Positions 8,971 to 17,970 of a stretch of 64,000 bases of DNA are shown piece by piece. The number at the start of each line of letters is the position of its first letter. Position 1 is the first letter of the stretch. The stretch lies in contig NZ_CP041360.1 in NCBI RefSeq assembly GCF_006965485.1, positions 4,258,501 through 4,322,500 on the forward strand, written 5' to 3'. Source of the DNA: Spirosoma sp. KCTC 42546. GTDB lineage: Bacteria; Bacteroidota; Bacteroidia; Cytophagales; Spirosomataceae. The notes beneath the pieces were generated by a model. It was not told where the DNA came from. It was given only the letters and a program-made list of their open reading frames with translations, and made no database searches. The position numbers and the translations under genes were made by a program.

Positions 8971-9069
8971 GCTTGTAAAGGTTAATTTATTGTGAATAAA
9001 CGGATTAGCGAACGAATATAAACATTATCAACCAGGTTTAAAGGTATTCCTATTGAGTGGTTTTAACGA

Positions 9070-9108
9070 CAAACACCCTGACTTGTTTTCGCTAAGTCAG
9101 GGTGTTTG
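9070..9108 (-). terminator. 15-bp hairpin after yceI-like gene
   Basis: Arms at 9070-9084 and 9094-9108 are exact complements with a 9-base loop, 20 bases past the YceI stop. No long T run follows, so it may stop transcription or protect the 3' end. Confidence 0.55.
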
Positions 9109-9128
9109 CCCTCAAATCAGGGAAGTAA

Positions 9129-9725
9129 TTATTTCTTTTCGGCCATGGCAGGATCCTGCTTGACGAATTCACCCATTGCCTTGATTTCAACTTCTTCGCT
9201 CACAACAGCAGTCGATGAGGAGCCCACGCCAAAATCCGAACGCTTCAGCGTACCGCTAATTTTCAGACCTGCTTTTTCCTGCTTACCCCGAGGGTTTTCC
9301 ATAGTAACAGGGCCAGTCAGAACCGCAACGAACGTAACAGGTTTGGTTACACCGTGCATGGTCAGGTCACCCGTTACATTGTACTTCTTACCATCGGCTT
9401 TCTTGAACGATGTGCTTTTGAACGTCAGGGTTGGAAATTTTGCAGCATCAAAAAAGTCGGGGCTTTTCAAGTGTGTGTCGCGACGATCGTTCTCGGTATT
9501 GATGCTGTTAACATCAGCAGTTAACTCAATGACAGCATCCGAAAGATCAGGCTTAGACGATGTAATTTTAGCGTCAAACGTTTTGAAGTTACCGTCTACT
9601 TCCGATAACATTAAGTGGGTTACAGAAAACCCTACTTTGGAGTGGGCTTTATCAACTGCCCAGGTTTGCGCAAAGGCGGTCGAAAGGGATAGTAGCGCGG
9701 CAACGGTGAATGCGATTGATTTCAT
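9129..9725 (-). CDS. YceI family periplasmic protein
   Basis: The ATG at 9725 gives a clean signal peptide (MKSIAFTVAALLSLSTAFAQ); upstream in-frame codons are not plausible. The 198-residue product is a complete YceI domain: WAVDKAHSKVGFSVTHLM, KSPDFFDAAKFPTLTFKS, VTGDLTMHGVTKPVTF and the closing SDFGVG block. YceI proteins are lipocalin-like barrels that bind isoprenoid-type lipids in the periplasm; the partner is unknown here. A TAAATTTG box at 9765-9772 is 40 bases upstream of the start. The window carries a second YceI domain fused to a propeller (2001-3647). Confidence 0.92.
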   Translation of the reverse strand: MKSIAFTVAALLSLSTAFAQTWAVDKAHSKVGFSVTHLMLSEVDGNFKTFDAKITSSKPDLSDAVIELTADVNSINTENDRRDTHLKSPDFFDAAKFPTLTFKSTSFKKADGKKYNVTGDLTMHGVTKPVTFVAVLTGPVTMENPRGKQEKAGLKISGTLKRSDFGVGSSSTAVVSEEVEIKAMGEFVKQDPAMAEKK

Positions 9726-9764
9726 GCGTGATTGGAATTGGATTGGTGAAAAATTGAATTTAAG

Positions 9765-9772
9765 CAAATTTA
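9765..9772 (-). promoter_or_regulatory. Candidate -7 box of the YceI gene
   Basis: Read on the reverse strand this is TAAATTTG, matching the Bacteroidota -7 consensus TAnnTTTG, 40 bases before the start codon. No good -33 TTTG is seen at the expected spacing. Confidence 0.35.
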
Positions 9773-9848
9773 AATTAAATGTAGCAACACAGAAAATAAA
9801 CATACGTACTTCATTTGGGTACCCTCTGTATTTACGTTACTAATCTGA

Positions 9849-12476
9849 TTATCTGGGACGTCCGCCTGCTGGCGCTGCCTGTTGTGGCTGAGCATCGCCA
9901 CCGCCGTCACCTTTTACATCGTCATTACTGACCGACTTCGACTTCCGACGTTGTTCTTCAAACGTCATTTTACCGATACGGTAGGTAAACGTCACTTTCA
10001 GGTTTGAATTGTAGAGGTGAGTCACATTCACCTGCGACAGCAGTGGAGAATTCAGCGTGGTTCGCATGGTTACTCCGTTTCCAACGAAGTTCTCAGCCGC
10101 CAATCCGATGCTTCCACGCTTGTTGGCAACATCTTTTCTAATCCCCAGTGAGTACATGTAAAAACTACCCTGCGTGCCCTGCAACTGTGGACTTGGCCCC
10201 CGGAAGAAGCTAAATACCTGCGCGCTCCAGCCTTTGTTCAATTGCAACTGGCTCATTAATCGACCGCCAAGGCTTATGCCAGAATTATCGATTGTTACTG
10301 ACTTCCCATCGGCCCCGGCGGTTGTGCCCTGCATATACATGTAGTACGTATCCAGTCCGCCGTTCAGGCTCCATTTTGAGGTCAGGCTCGTATTGAAGAA
10401 AACGTTAGCCCCGATGGTACGCTGCACGCCAATGTTCTGAAACGTTGTGATAATAGCCCCTGGCAGATAGCCCAACGACGTATCGGCAGGAATACGAACC
10501 TGTGATATAGCATTGTTGGTTAATCGGCCAAATACCGCGGCATTCAGATATGTTTTCTTAATGGTTGAACTCAGGCTTAATTCAACGTTATCGGTCAGTT
10601 CTGGACTCAGGGTTGGGTTACCCTTCATGATCATCTGCGGGTTAGCTGCATTTACGTTCGGGTTCAACTGTTGCAGGCCCGGCCGTTGAATCCGTCGGTT
10701 ATAGGCGGCTTTCAGGGTGCTCCCTTTCAAACTTTTCGATACGTTGATACTCGGCACCAGGTTGCTGTAATTGGGAATATTCAGCGGTACATTTTCATTG
10801 GCCGTAGCCGATATGCCCGTGTGCTCATAGCGTGTTCCAACTTTAAACGTGTATTTGCTGGGCGTTACGTAGGTATACGAGATATAACCCGCTCCAATAT
10901 TCTGACTGTATTTCAGTGAGCCGGATGGGTTCGTTGGATCGATGTTCAACTCGCCCGTGCTACCTCCTACCAGATACTGAAAACGACTGTCCACCTGACG
11001 CATGATGGCCTTACCCCCGAACTCCAGCAACTGGTTTTTCCGAATCGGCGTCTGGTAATCTGTCTGGAAGGTTAATTCCTGATTAGTATTGTTGTTCAGG
11101 TTTTGCTGACGACCCGTCAACATACCTGTATTATTATTCAGCAAATCAGCGAAAAAGTTATTGGTCAATCCGGTACGGCTGTATTGGGTAGAAATACTCC
11201 ACTCCTGCTGAGGTTTAAACGTGCGGATGTAATCCAGATTCATATCGACCGAGTTGGACAGATCTTTCCGGTTTACATCGCGGTTGGTCATGCTCTGGAG
11301 CACGTCATTCGCAAAGGTGCTGGTGAGCTGACTCTGCTGCTGAATAAAATTACGGGTACCAAACCGGACGTTAGCCGACAAGGACTGGTTTTTTGCCAGA
11401 TCGTAATCGAAACCAAGCGTATACTGACCGAATACGGGTTTATCGAAAGCCGTACCATTCTGAAGCGTGTGCAGCGATTGCGTACCTACTTTCGTTGTCT
11501 GGTCTAATGTAGAGGAAGCCCGGTTATACATAGCCCGGCCAAAACCACCCAGCGTAATACCCAGTTTACCCTGCCGATACGATCCATTCAAACCCAGGTT
11601 CGACGCCCGCAAGCCTGCTCCGGCATCTACGTTCAAGGTTAATCCATGCAGGGTATTCTTTTTCGTAACGATGTTAATAATCCCGGCGGCACCTTCGGCA
11701 TCGTACTTGGCCGATGGGCTCGTAATCACTTCTACCGATTTAATCATGTCGGCAGGGAGTTGTTTCAGCGCATCGGCTACGTTAGCGGCAACAATGGTGG
11801 AAGGCTTGTTATTGATCAGAACGCGAATATTCTGGCTACCCCGTAAGCTCACGTTGCCATCCAGATCCACCGACAGCATCGGAACCCGTTTTAACACATC
11901 AGAGGCATCGCCCCCTTTAGCCGTGATATCTTTATCGGCGTTGAAAACCAACCGGTCAACTTTTTCTTCGATCAGCGCAGCCTGCCCAGTCACAACTACT
12001 TCGCCCAGCATACGTACGTCGGCAGGGAGTTTTATCGAACCCAGATTCATGTCGGTGCCTTTGGCAATGGTAAACGACTGAGAGTCGCGGGTTTTATAGC
12101 CAATGAAGGAGTACTGAAGCCGATATTCACCAGGAGCCAATTTACTTAGAGAGAAAAGCCCTTTTGCATCGGACGTTGTCCCATCAATAGGCTTATTCGT
12201 TTTAACATTCATCAGGGCGATGGTTGCAAATTCAACGGGTTTCCCGGACGTCGAATCGACAAGGATACCTGCTATTTTGCCATTGCCTTTTGGCGTATCT
12301 TCGGCAACGCCCGTAAATTCGGCTTTTTTACGTCCGTTATCCTGGCCAAATCCGCCTGGGCCACCGGGTCCACCACCTGGAGGGCCGCCACCAAATTGAG
12401 CGTATGTTATTTGGATACCTGACAGACCAGTCCAGAATCCAAGGGTAAGTAGTAGAAGTAAGAATTGCTTACGCAT
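9849..12476 (-). CDS. Outer-membrane beta-barrel (TonB-receptor-like) protein
   Basis: The 875-residue product has a signal peptide ending QITYAQ, a Gly/Pro-rich stretch (about 28-45), and a carboxypeptidase-regulatory-like domain (GKIAGILVDSTSGKPVEFAT to SFIGYKTRDS, about 64-135). A plug follows (DVLKRVPMLSVDLDGNVSLR, then GAAGIINIVTKKN), and then a barrel of about 600 residues. This is the OMP_b-brl_3 type of outer-membrane protein common in Bacteroidota. The C-terminal tail after the last strand is charged and Gln/Pro-rich. A ligand cannot be deduced. It is divergent from a LytS/LytTR pair, which could regulate it; that is inference from position. Confidence 0.85.
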   Translation of the reverse strand: MRKQFLLLLLTLGFWTGLSGIQITYAQFGGGPPGGGPGGPGGFGQDNGRKKAEFTGVAEDTPKGNGKIAGILVDSTSGKPVEFATIALMNVKTNKPIDGTTSDAKGLFSLSKLAPGEYRLQYSFIGYKTRDSQSFTIAKGTDMNLGSIKLPADVRMLGEVVVTGQAALIEEKVDRLVFNADKDITAKGGDASDVLKRVPMLSVDLDGNVSLRGSQNIRVLINNKPSTIVAANVADALKQLPADMIKSVEVITSPSAKYDAEGAAGIINIVTKKNTLHGLTLNVDAGAGLRASNLGLNGSYRQGKLGITLGGFGRAMYNRASSTLDQTTKVGTQSLHTLQNGTAFDKPVFGQYTLGFDYDLAKNQSLSANVRFGTRNFIQQQSQLTSTFANDVLQSMTNRDVNRKDLSNSVDMNLDYIRTFKPQQEWSISTQYSRTGLTNNFFADLLNNNTGMLTGRQQNLNNNTNQELTFQTDYQTPIRKNQLLEFGGKAIMRQVDSRFQYLVGGSTGELNIDPTNPSGSLKYSQNIGAGYISYTYVTPSKYTFKVGTRYEHTGISATANENVPLNIPNYSNLVPSINVSKSLKGSTLKAAYNRRIQRPGLQQLNPNVNAANPQMIMKGNPTLSPELTDNVELSLSSTIKKTYLNAAVFGRLTNNAISQVRIPADTSLGYLPGAIITTFQNIGVQRTIGANVFFNTSLTSKWSLNGGLDTYYMYMQGTTAGADGKSVTIDNSGISLGGRLMSQLQLNKGWSAQVFSFFRGPSPQLQGTQGSFYMYSLGIRKDVANKRGSIGLAAENFVGNGVTMRTTLNSPLLSQVNVTHLYNSNLKVTFTYRIGKMTFEEQRRKSKSVSNDDVKGDGGGDAQPQQAAPAGGRPR

Positions 12477-12731
12477 TTGTACCTATAATTTCAGATTGAT
12501 GGGTCAAAACAACAACCGTTCGATCAATCCAGAAAACGCAATAGACTGAAGGGTTGAAAACATCGGCAGATCACCCTTTTTAGCCGATGAATGACTATGG
12601 GATTTCGTGCTTTCAATAATCGGGCCATTCGTCGGTTAAACTAAGCCAGCTATCGGCAAAGTCGGGGGAACCAGCGATTGACTGACGCAGAATCAGGTAT
12701 TTACTGTAAACTTGTAGCTTTCCTACTGATC

Positions 12732-13799
12732 ATGGCTGTCACCCTGTTTTCACGGCGTTACGTTCCACTGCTGATTCATGTACTGGGTTGGATCTTGCTG
12801 GGCTACCTACTTTTTTTCAATCAGTCGCTTAATTCGGAGCTAAAATTTCCGCCCTTATTCTGGATCAGGCAGGTCATCTTTTTTGCTCTGATGGTGGGCG
12901 TATTTTACGTAAACTCCCAGCGGCTGGTTCCCAGGTTGCTTTTGCAGGGTCAAACCAGCCAATACATATTGACCTTGTTAGGCCTGATTTTATTCGTCCT
13001 TATCGTACTAGGAGGTATTGAGTTTGGATTTGATCTACCCACAAAAGTCCATCGGGTATTTCATCCGGATGGCTTTGGAAAACCGAAGTATTACGGTTGG
13101 ATTCAGCCTACGCTGTTTACCATTTTTCTTGTGTTAGCCATCAGTACCAGCATTGCCATGCTGCTGAAATGGCAGGATGATGCGAATCTCCGAACCGCCC
13201 TTGAGCAGGCCAAGACAACCTCCGAGCTCTCGTTTTTAAAGGCTCAGATCAATCCGCACTTTTTCTTCAATACCCTCAATAACATTTACGCACTCACCCT
13301 CATCGACGTTGAAACCGCCCGTGAAGCCCTGCACCGACTCTCCCGGATGATGCGTTATGTGCTCTATGATACTCAGTCTGGTACTACACTGCTAAGTAAG
13401 GAACTCTCGTTCGTCAGCGATTACATGCAACTCATGCAGCTCCGGTTAACGGATAAAGTAACCGTAACCCTCGATACACCAAGCCCACTGCATGACCAAC
13501 CAATTGCCCCCATGCTTCTGCTCCCGTTTGTTGAAAATGCCTTTAAACATGGTGTCAGTGCTCTGCACCCAAGCCGAATTCAAATCGCCATCCAGCAACA
13601 GCAGAATACATTAGTACTGGATGTGCATAACACGGTGTTTGTTGAAAAAGCGCCCTCGCTCGAAGCGGGGAATGGCATTGGCCTGACCAACACCCGACGC
13701 CGACTCGATCTGCTGTATCCAGGCCAGTACGACCTTCGGATCAATGAGCACACCATGGCTGGCGAATACCACGTGCACTTATCCCTCTCTCTGGCATGA
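12732..13799 (+). CDS. LytS-type sensor histidine kinase
   Basis: I use the ATG at 12732 rather than a TTG at 12678, because the hydrophobic N-terminus starts there. Of 355 residues, about 1-150 form four membrane helices and a short coiled coil follows. The His_kinase domain has QINPHFFFNTLNNIYAL (His176), then the ATPase N-box LLLPFVENAFKHG and a C-terminal G-box GIGLTNTRRRLDLLYPGQY. It autophosphorylates on His and passes phosphate to the LytTR regulator, whose start overlaps the kinase stop by 4 bases. There is no extracytoplasmic sensor domain, so it probably senses a membrane-linked signal. Confidence 0.92.
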   Translation: MAVTLFSRRYVPLLIHVLGWILLGYLLFFNQSLNSELKFPPLFWIRQVIFFALMVGVFYVNSQRLVPRLLLQGQTSQYILTLLGLILFVLIVLGGIEFGFDLPTKVHRVFHPDGFGKPKYYGWIQPTLFTIFLVLAISTSIAMLLKWQDDANLRTALEQAKTTSELSFLKAQINPHFFFNTLNNIYALTLIDVETAREALHRLSRMMRYVLYDTQSGTTLLSKELSFVSDYMQLMQLRLTDKVTVTLDTPSPLHDQPIAPMLLLPFVENAFKHGVSALHPSRIQIAIQQQQNTLVLDVHNTVFVEKAPSLEAGNGIGLTNTRRRLDLLYPGQYDLRINEHTMAGEYHVHLSLSLA

Positions 13800-14560
13800 C
13801 ACTCTCCTGCATTGCGGTTGATGATGAACCACTGGCGCTGGGCCTGGTCTGTGCCTTTATCGAGAAAACCCCCTTCCTGAAACTGGCAGGACGGTATAGT
13901 AGTGCTGTTGAAGCCTTACAGGGCCTGATGTCAACGCCGGTCGATGTTCTATTTCTCGATATTCAGATGCCTGATCTGACAGGGTTGGAGCTGGCACGTG
14001 TACTCGAACGGAGCAACCGGGGTACTAACACGACCCGAATCATCTTTACAACGGCCTTCGATCAATTTGCCCTCGACGGGTTCCGGGTCGATGCGCTGGA
14101 TTATCTACTAAAACCCTTTAACTACGAGGAGTTTCTGCGGGCGGCCAGTAAAGCCCGGAATTATTTTGAGCTCGTGCATCGCCCCATTGAACAAACCACA
14201 GTAGCAATTACCACGTCAACTCCGACTGAGGTTGTCGATGATTACCTGTTCCTGAAGGTTGAGTATCAGCTCGTCCGTATTGCCTACAATGACATTCTGT
14301 ATATCGAAGGACTTAAAGACTACGTAAAAGTCTACCGGCTCAGTGATCCAACAAAACCGCTACTTTCTTTAACGAGCTTAAAAACGCTGGAAGAGAAACT
14401 CCCCATCCGGCAGTTCATGCGGGTCCACCGGTCGTTTATTGTCGCCCTTGATCGTATTAACGCCGTTACCCGCAACTCTGTCCAGATCGGATCGGCAGTG
14501 ATTCCAGTGAGTGACCAGTATAAAGAGGTATTTGGGCAATTCATCAGCCGCTGGCTGTAA
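13796..14560 (+). CDS. LytTR-family response regulator
   Basis: The 254-residue product begins with a receiver domain: acidic pair in AVDDEP, phospho-acceptor Asp55 in FLDIQMPD, and Lys106 in LLKPFN. A linker leads to a LytTR DNA-binding domain at about 150-254 (FLKVEYQLVRIAYNDILYIE, then RVHRSFIVALDRI). Its ATG overlaps the kinase TGA (ATGA), showing translational coupling, so the two form one signalling pair. LytTR proteins bind direct repeats upstream of targets; no such repeat could be assigned here. The divergent barrel gene and the downstream dehydrogenase are candidate targets by position only. Confidence 0.93.
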   Translation: MTLSCIAVDDEPLALGLVCAFIEKTPFLKLAGRYSSAVEALQGLMSTPVDVLFLDIQMPDLTGLELARVLERSNRGTNTTRIIFTTAFDQFALDGFRVDALDYLLKPFNYEEFLRAASKARNYFELVHRPIEQTTVAITTSTPTEVVDDYLFLKVEYQLVRIAYNDILYIEGLKDYVKVYRLSDPTKPLLSLTSLKTLEEKLPIRQFMRVHRSFIVALDRINAVTRNSVQIGSAVIPVSDQYKEVFGQFISRWL

Positions 14561-14580
14561 GTAGTACCGCTCCGGCGGCC

Positions 14581-14707
14581 GTCCCGTCCCGGTCGGGTTT
14601 GTGTGACGTCAGCTACTTATAGCTGACGCAATAGGTTTCTCAAAACCTATTTTTCGCACCGTCAGGTTTTGAGAAACCTACGGTGTCGGTTACTTACAAC
14701 CGACACC
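14581..14707. repeat. Cluster of three hairpins with a REP-like half element
   Basis: A GC-rich half copy (gtcccgtcccggtcggg, 14581-14597) precedes three inverted repeats. They are 14607-14614 with 14621-14628 (8 bp), 14632-14648 with 14664-14680 (17 bp) and 14682-14691 with 14698-14707 (10 bp). The cluster lies downstream of the LytTR gene and 93 bases before the dehydrogenase. Confidence 0.75.
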
Positions 14708-14799
14708 ACTCAGAACATCGTAAGTCGTATATCGTAACTCGGAATTCCAATAAGTAGGAAGCAATTTGGCCCTTCTTTCAGGTACTTAAAGCTAGTAAT

Positions 14800-15903
14800 A
14801 TGCGAGTTGAAGCGGCCATTGCTACCGGTTCCGGAAGTTTTCAAATTGATTTTATCGAAGTTGGTGACCCCCAGGGCGACGAAGTCCTGGTTGAGATTAA
14901 AGCTGCGGGTATCTGTCATACCGACTACGATTCTCTCTCCTGGGGAAAACCCATCGTCATGGGGCACGAAGGCGCGGGTGTCGTGCTACGTGTTGGCCCC
15001 CTTGTCCGAAAAGTACAGCCGGGCGATTCAGTCATTCTTAACTGGGCCATTCCCTGCGGCTACTGCTTCCAGTGCCTGGAAGGAAATCAGCATATCTGTG
15101 AGGTAAACTCGCCGGTCACGTCGGGAAATAAAGCCAGCGGAGGACATGCCGCACTAGAACGGACAACGTACAACGGTCAACCGATTGAGCGGTCGTTTAG
15201 TCTGGGCACCATGTCGGGAGCTACGGTGGTTCGGGAGGCTGCCGTTGTAAAAACGAACGTACCTATTCCGTTTCCATCAGCCGCTATTGTAGGGTGTGGG
15301 GTTATGACAGGCGTTGGTTCCGTTGTCAATGCCGCTCAGGTAAAACCAGGTCGATCCGTAGTGGTAGTCGGTACCGGAGGTGTCGGGTTGAATGTAATTC
15401 AGGGAGCCCGAATTTCCGGAGCCGGGATGATCATCGCGGTGGATGTCAACCCTAATCGACTGGAGATGGCCGTCCGCTACGGAGCCACGCATTCCATTCT
15501 GGCGGATCGGGCAGATAAAGGACTTAGCCAGGCGGTTAGTCAGGTGAAACAGTTAACCGGGGGACGGGGAGCCGATTATGCTTTTGAATGTACAGCCATT
15601 CCTGAGCTGGGTGCCGTACCACTGGCCATGGTCCGAAACGCGGGTGTCGCCTGTCAGGTAAGCGGCATTGAACAGGAAATCAGTATCGACATGAACCTGT
15701 TCGAATGGGACAAAATCTATATGAACCCCTTGTATGGAAAATGTCGCCCGGAAATTGACATTCCTATTTTGCTAAATCTATACCAGAAAGGCGACTTAAT
15801 TCTGGACGATCTGGTTACCCGAACCTATTCCCTTCATCAGCTCAACACCGCTTTCGACGATATGCTTAAGGGACGCAATGCCAAAGGCGTACTGGTTTTC
15901 TAA
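14800..15903 (+). CDS. Zinc-dependent alcohol dehydrogenase
   Basis: The 367-residue product is a medium-chain dehydrogenase. Catalytic zinc ligands are Cys39 (GICHTDY), His56-Glu57 (GHEGAG) and Cys166 (GCGVMTG). The structural zinc lobe has all four cysteines (86, 89, 92, 100; CGYCFQCLEGNQHIC). The NAD-binding motif GTGGVG is at 191-196, followed by an acidic DVNPNR typical of NAD(H) preference. The sequence is closest in style to the class III/S-hydroxymethyl-type group, but glutathione-specific residues cannot be judged. The stop overlaps the esterase start by one base, so the two are co-translated. Confidence 0.9.
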   Translation: MRVEAAIATGSGSFQIDFIEVGDPQGDEVLVEIKAAGICHTDYDSLSWGKPIVMGHEGAGVVLRVGPLVRKVQPGDSVILNWAIPCGYCFQCLEGNQHICEVNSPVTSGNKASGGHAALERTTYNGQPIERSFSLGTMSGATVVREAAVVKTNVPIPFPSAAIVGCGVMTGVGSVVNAAQVKPGRSVVVVGTGGVGLNVIQGARISGAGMIIAVDVNPNRLEMAVRYGATHSILADRADKGLSQAVSQVKQLTGGRGADYAFECTAIPELGAVPLAMVRNAGVACQVSGIEQEISIDMNLFEWDKIYMNPLYGKCRPEIDIPILLNLYQKGDLILDDLVTRTYSLHQLNTAFDDMLKGRNAKGVLVF

Positions 15904-16718
15904 TGGCCACTCCTTTCCGAACCATCGAAATTTCCGATCCGGCTTACGAGCGGGATGGACTTCGGTTGATCACCGTCAAGACACCAAATCTGGCAGGTCG
16001 TGGCGATATAACGGTCTGGATACCCGGCCCTGATTTGATTGGCGACGAACCCCTTCCGCTGGTGATTCTGCTGCATGGCGTGTATGGCAGTCACTGGGCC
16101 TGGTCACTAAAAGGCGGTGCCCATCGAACAGCCGAACGCTTACTCCGGGACGGTCGGATTCGTCCGATGATCCTGGCTATGCCGTCCGATGGACTCTGGG
16201 GGGATGGTAGTGGCTATCTGCCCCACAATGAACTAAATTTTGATCGGTGGATTGTCGAGGATGTGTCTGAAGCCGTACGAGCGGCTTTACCGGTTCACCA
16301 ATCCACGCTACTTCCTAACCGCACGTTCATTGCGGGCCTGTCGATGGGCGGTTTCGGAGCTTTACGATTAGCCGCAAAGTATCCTGAACGATTCCAGGGA
16401 GCATACGGGCTTTCATCGATTACACACCTCAATCAGCTCCCCCTGTTTGTAGAAGAACCCCTCAGCCACTATAAACAGGCTGACCCTGTCGATGAATCGG
16501 TTCTGGACTTGCTAGTCCGAAATCGGGCGAAGCTGCCACCTATTCAATTTGATTGCGGCACAGATGATCTATTGATCGAGTACAACCGCTCCTTACATCA
16601 TTCATTGACCGAACAGGACATACCGCACCAATATAGAGAACATCCCGGCGGGCACGAATGGCCGTACTGGCAGGAACACCTGGTCGATGCGTTGGTATTT
16701 TTCACCTCGTTAGGTTAG
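15903..16718 (+). CDS. Esterase (alpha/beta hydrolase, esterase D-like)
   Basis: The ATG shares its A with the TAA of the dehydrogenase, so translation is coupled. The 271-residue product has the fold of PHB-depolymerase/esterase D-type hydrolases: LVILLHGVYGSHWAW oxyanion loop, nucleophile Ser147 in GLSMGG, an acid in CGTDDLLIEYN near 218, and His in HPGGHEWPYW near 254. No signal peptide. Pairing with a class III-like dehydrogenase recalls the formaldehyde pathway, in which S-formylglutathione hydrolase is an esterase D homologue. That assignment is an inference; a general carboxylesterase is equally possible. Confidence 0.85.
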   Translation: MATPFRTIEISDPAYERDGLRLITVKTPNLAGRGDITVWIPGPDLIGDEPLPLVILLHGVYGSHWAWSLKGGAHRTAERLLRDGRIRPMILAMPSDGLWGDGSGYLPHNELNFDRWIVEDVSEAVRAALPVHQSTLLPNRTFIAGLSMGGFGALRLAAKYPERFQGAYGLSSITHLNQLPLFVEEPLSHYKQADPVDESVLDLLVRNRAKLPPIQFDCGTDDLLIEYNRSLHHSLTEQDIPHQYREHPGGHEWPYWQEHLVDALVFFTSLG

Positions 16719-16823
16719 CCACAGACCGATCCACCGATGCGGCACGGTGAACACAGAGTTTTTAGGAAATATTTTTCTTTGTGTTCGCTGTGCCGCATCC
16801 CCGGACCGGTCTGTGGCTAAACA
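16714..16823. repeat. Long imperfect hairpin between convergent genes
   Basis: Arms of about 45 bases (16714-16758 and 16778-16823) pair imperfectly. The words ccacagacc and gaacacagag resemble the repeat at 23955-24030. It lies between convergent genes and could terminate both. Confidence 0.6.
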
Positions 16824-16829
16824 AATTTT

Positions 16830-17588
16830 CTACTGACGAGAAACCATTTTATCCAGCACAATTTCGTACTCTTTGGTATTCATATTGTAACGGATGATGT
16901 ACTCGCCTGGATAGTAGCCAGTTGGTGCTATTTTCTGTGGCTGCTTGATCGCTAGATGTTGCATGGTCGTTTTCTTGAGGTAATCCACCGTGATCATCGG
17001 TTCGTAGAAGATGATCTCACCCTTGTTGCTCCCATACAGGAAGGTGGTCGTAAAGCCTTTACCGGCTAATTCCGGGCTGGTGGCATCAACCCAGTGATTC
17101 CCCATCATGGGCACAGGCCCCGCCGTGACGTAATCGGTAGGCAGGTAACCTGCATCCGGTACTTTACTCATTTCGGCCTCCTTACCGGGCGTCATGGTCA
17201 ATCGTTCCGCATTGGTAATTTTGTAAAAATGAAAATCAAAATGCGGTACCGTATACACTCCATCGGGCTCATGTCCATGCGGCATGTAGGTTACATACGC
17301 ATGTTTAAAGGGTGTTTTAGCCCCTTCGGTCGGCAACTCCATCACCAGTTCCACCATATCGGCAGGTAAGCTGTTCAGAGCCGCTTCTGATACCGCGATT
17401 CCAACTTCATCGGGGTTACCGCTGGCATCCAATTTCACAAACGTACGGGCGGTTCCGTTTCCCAGCGTTACCGATTGCCCATAATGAGGATCAGTTGGGT
17501 TAGGCGTGTCGTTGTTGTCTTTTTTGCAACTGCTGAGTTGCAGCGTAGCGGCCAGTAAAGGCAACGCTAATAGATAAGATGGTTTCAT
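16830..17588 (-). CDS. DUF5602/TTHB210-like lipoprotein, paralogue 1
   Basis: The 252-residue product has a lipoprotein signal (LQLSSCKKDNND, Cys21). The mature part is one domain with GNGTARTFVKLDASGNPDEV, then the His-rich block YMPHGHEPDGVYTVPHFDFH, the motif MGNHWVDATSPELAGKGFTT and the end KEYEIVLDKM. This matches what I recall as DUF5602, related to Thermus TTHB210. A paralogue with the same blocks lies at 21557-22300. The conserved His cluster suggests a metal or heme ligand site; that is inference. It is divergent from the TonB-dependent receptor gene, and a shared promoter region suggests a shared function. Confidence 0.75.
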   Translation of the reverse strand: MKPSYLLALPLLAATLQLSSCKKDNNDTPNPTDPHYGQSVTLGNGTARTFVKLDASGNPDEVGIAVSEAALNSLPADMVELVMELPTEGAKTPFKHAYVTYMPHGHEPDGVYTVPHFDFHFYKITNAERLTMTPGKEAEMSKVPDAGYLPTDYVTAGPVPMMGNHWVDATSPELAGKGFTTTFLYGSNKGEIIFYEPMITVDYLKKTTMQHLAIKQPQKIAPTGYYPGEYIIRYNMNTKEYEIVLDKMVSRQ

Positions 17589-17970
17589 AAAAAAGAGGAT
17601 TATAATTGATTATTGGCCCAAAACTAGAGCCAGAGCCAACCGGGCCCAGATGCCGATCAAGCGAAGTGAGAAATCCGTTCATTGAAGCGTCTAAAAGGCG
17701 CTATGGAACGCAGATGGCGCGGATCGGGCATGTTTTCTCGGATAAAAACGGTTTAAATCTGCTAACCCGCCTGTGAGGCAATCTGCCGTTCATTCCTTTG
17801 AGTAGTACGGATTGACGGTTTATGAGCGTATACGGATAGCTCATATTCTCGATACTACAGTTCATCAGCCCAAATTTCCGGTTCACTCACTTGCCAACTG
17901 GCGATTGGCCAGACACCACCCAACTTTGAGCCAGCAAACAACAAATACGAGGCTAAACACGCCAATCGTC
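17589..17970. other. Divergent promoter region of the receptor unit
   Basis: This gap of 382 bases separates DUF5602 paralogue 1 from the receptor gene and should hold both promoters. A short degenerate word (gaacgcagatggcgcggat, 17706-17724) resembles half of a dispersed repeat. No hairpin with long arms was seen and no operator could be assigned. Confidence 0.45.

Noticed and set aside
9106..9843. 245-codon plus-strand frame
   Set aside because: It is the antisense shadow of the YceI gene, which has a signal peptide and all family blocks.
11467..12081. 204-codon plus-strand frame
   Set aside because: It is antisense to the plug region of the outer-membrane barrel gene and has no domain of its own.
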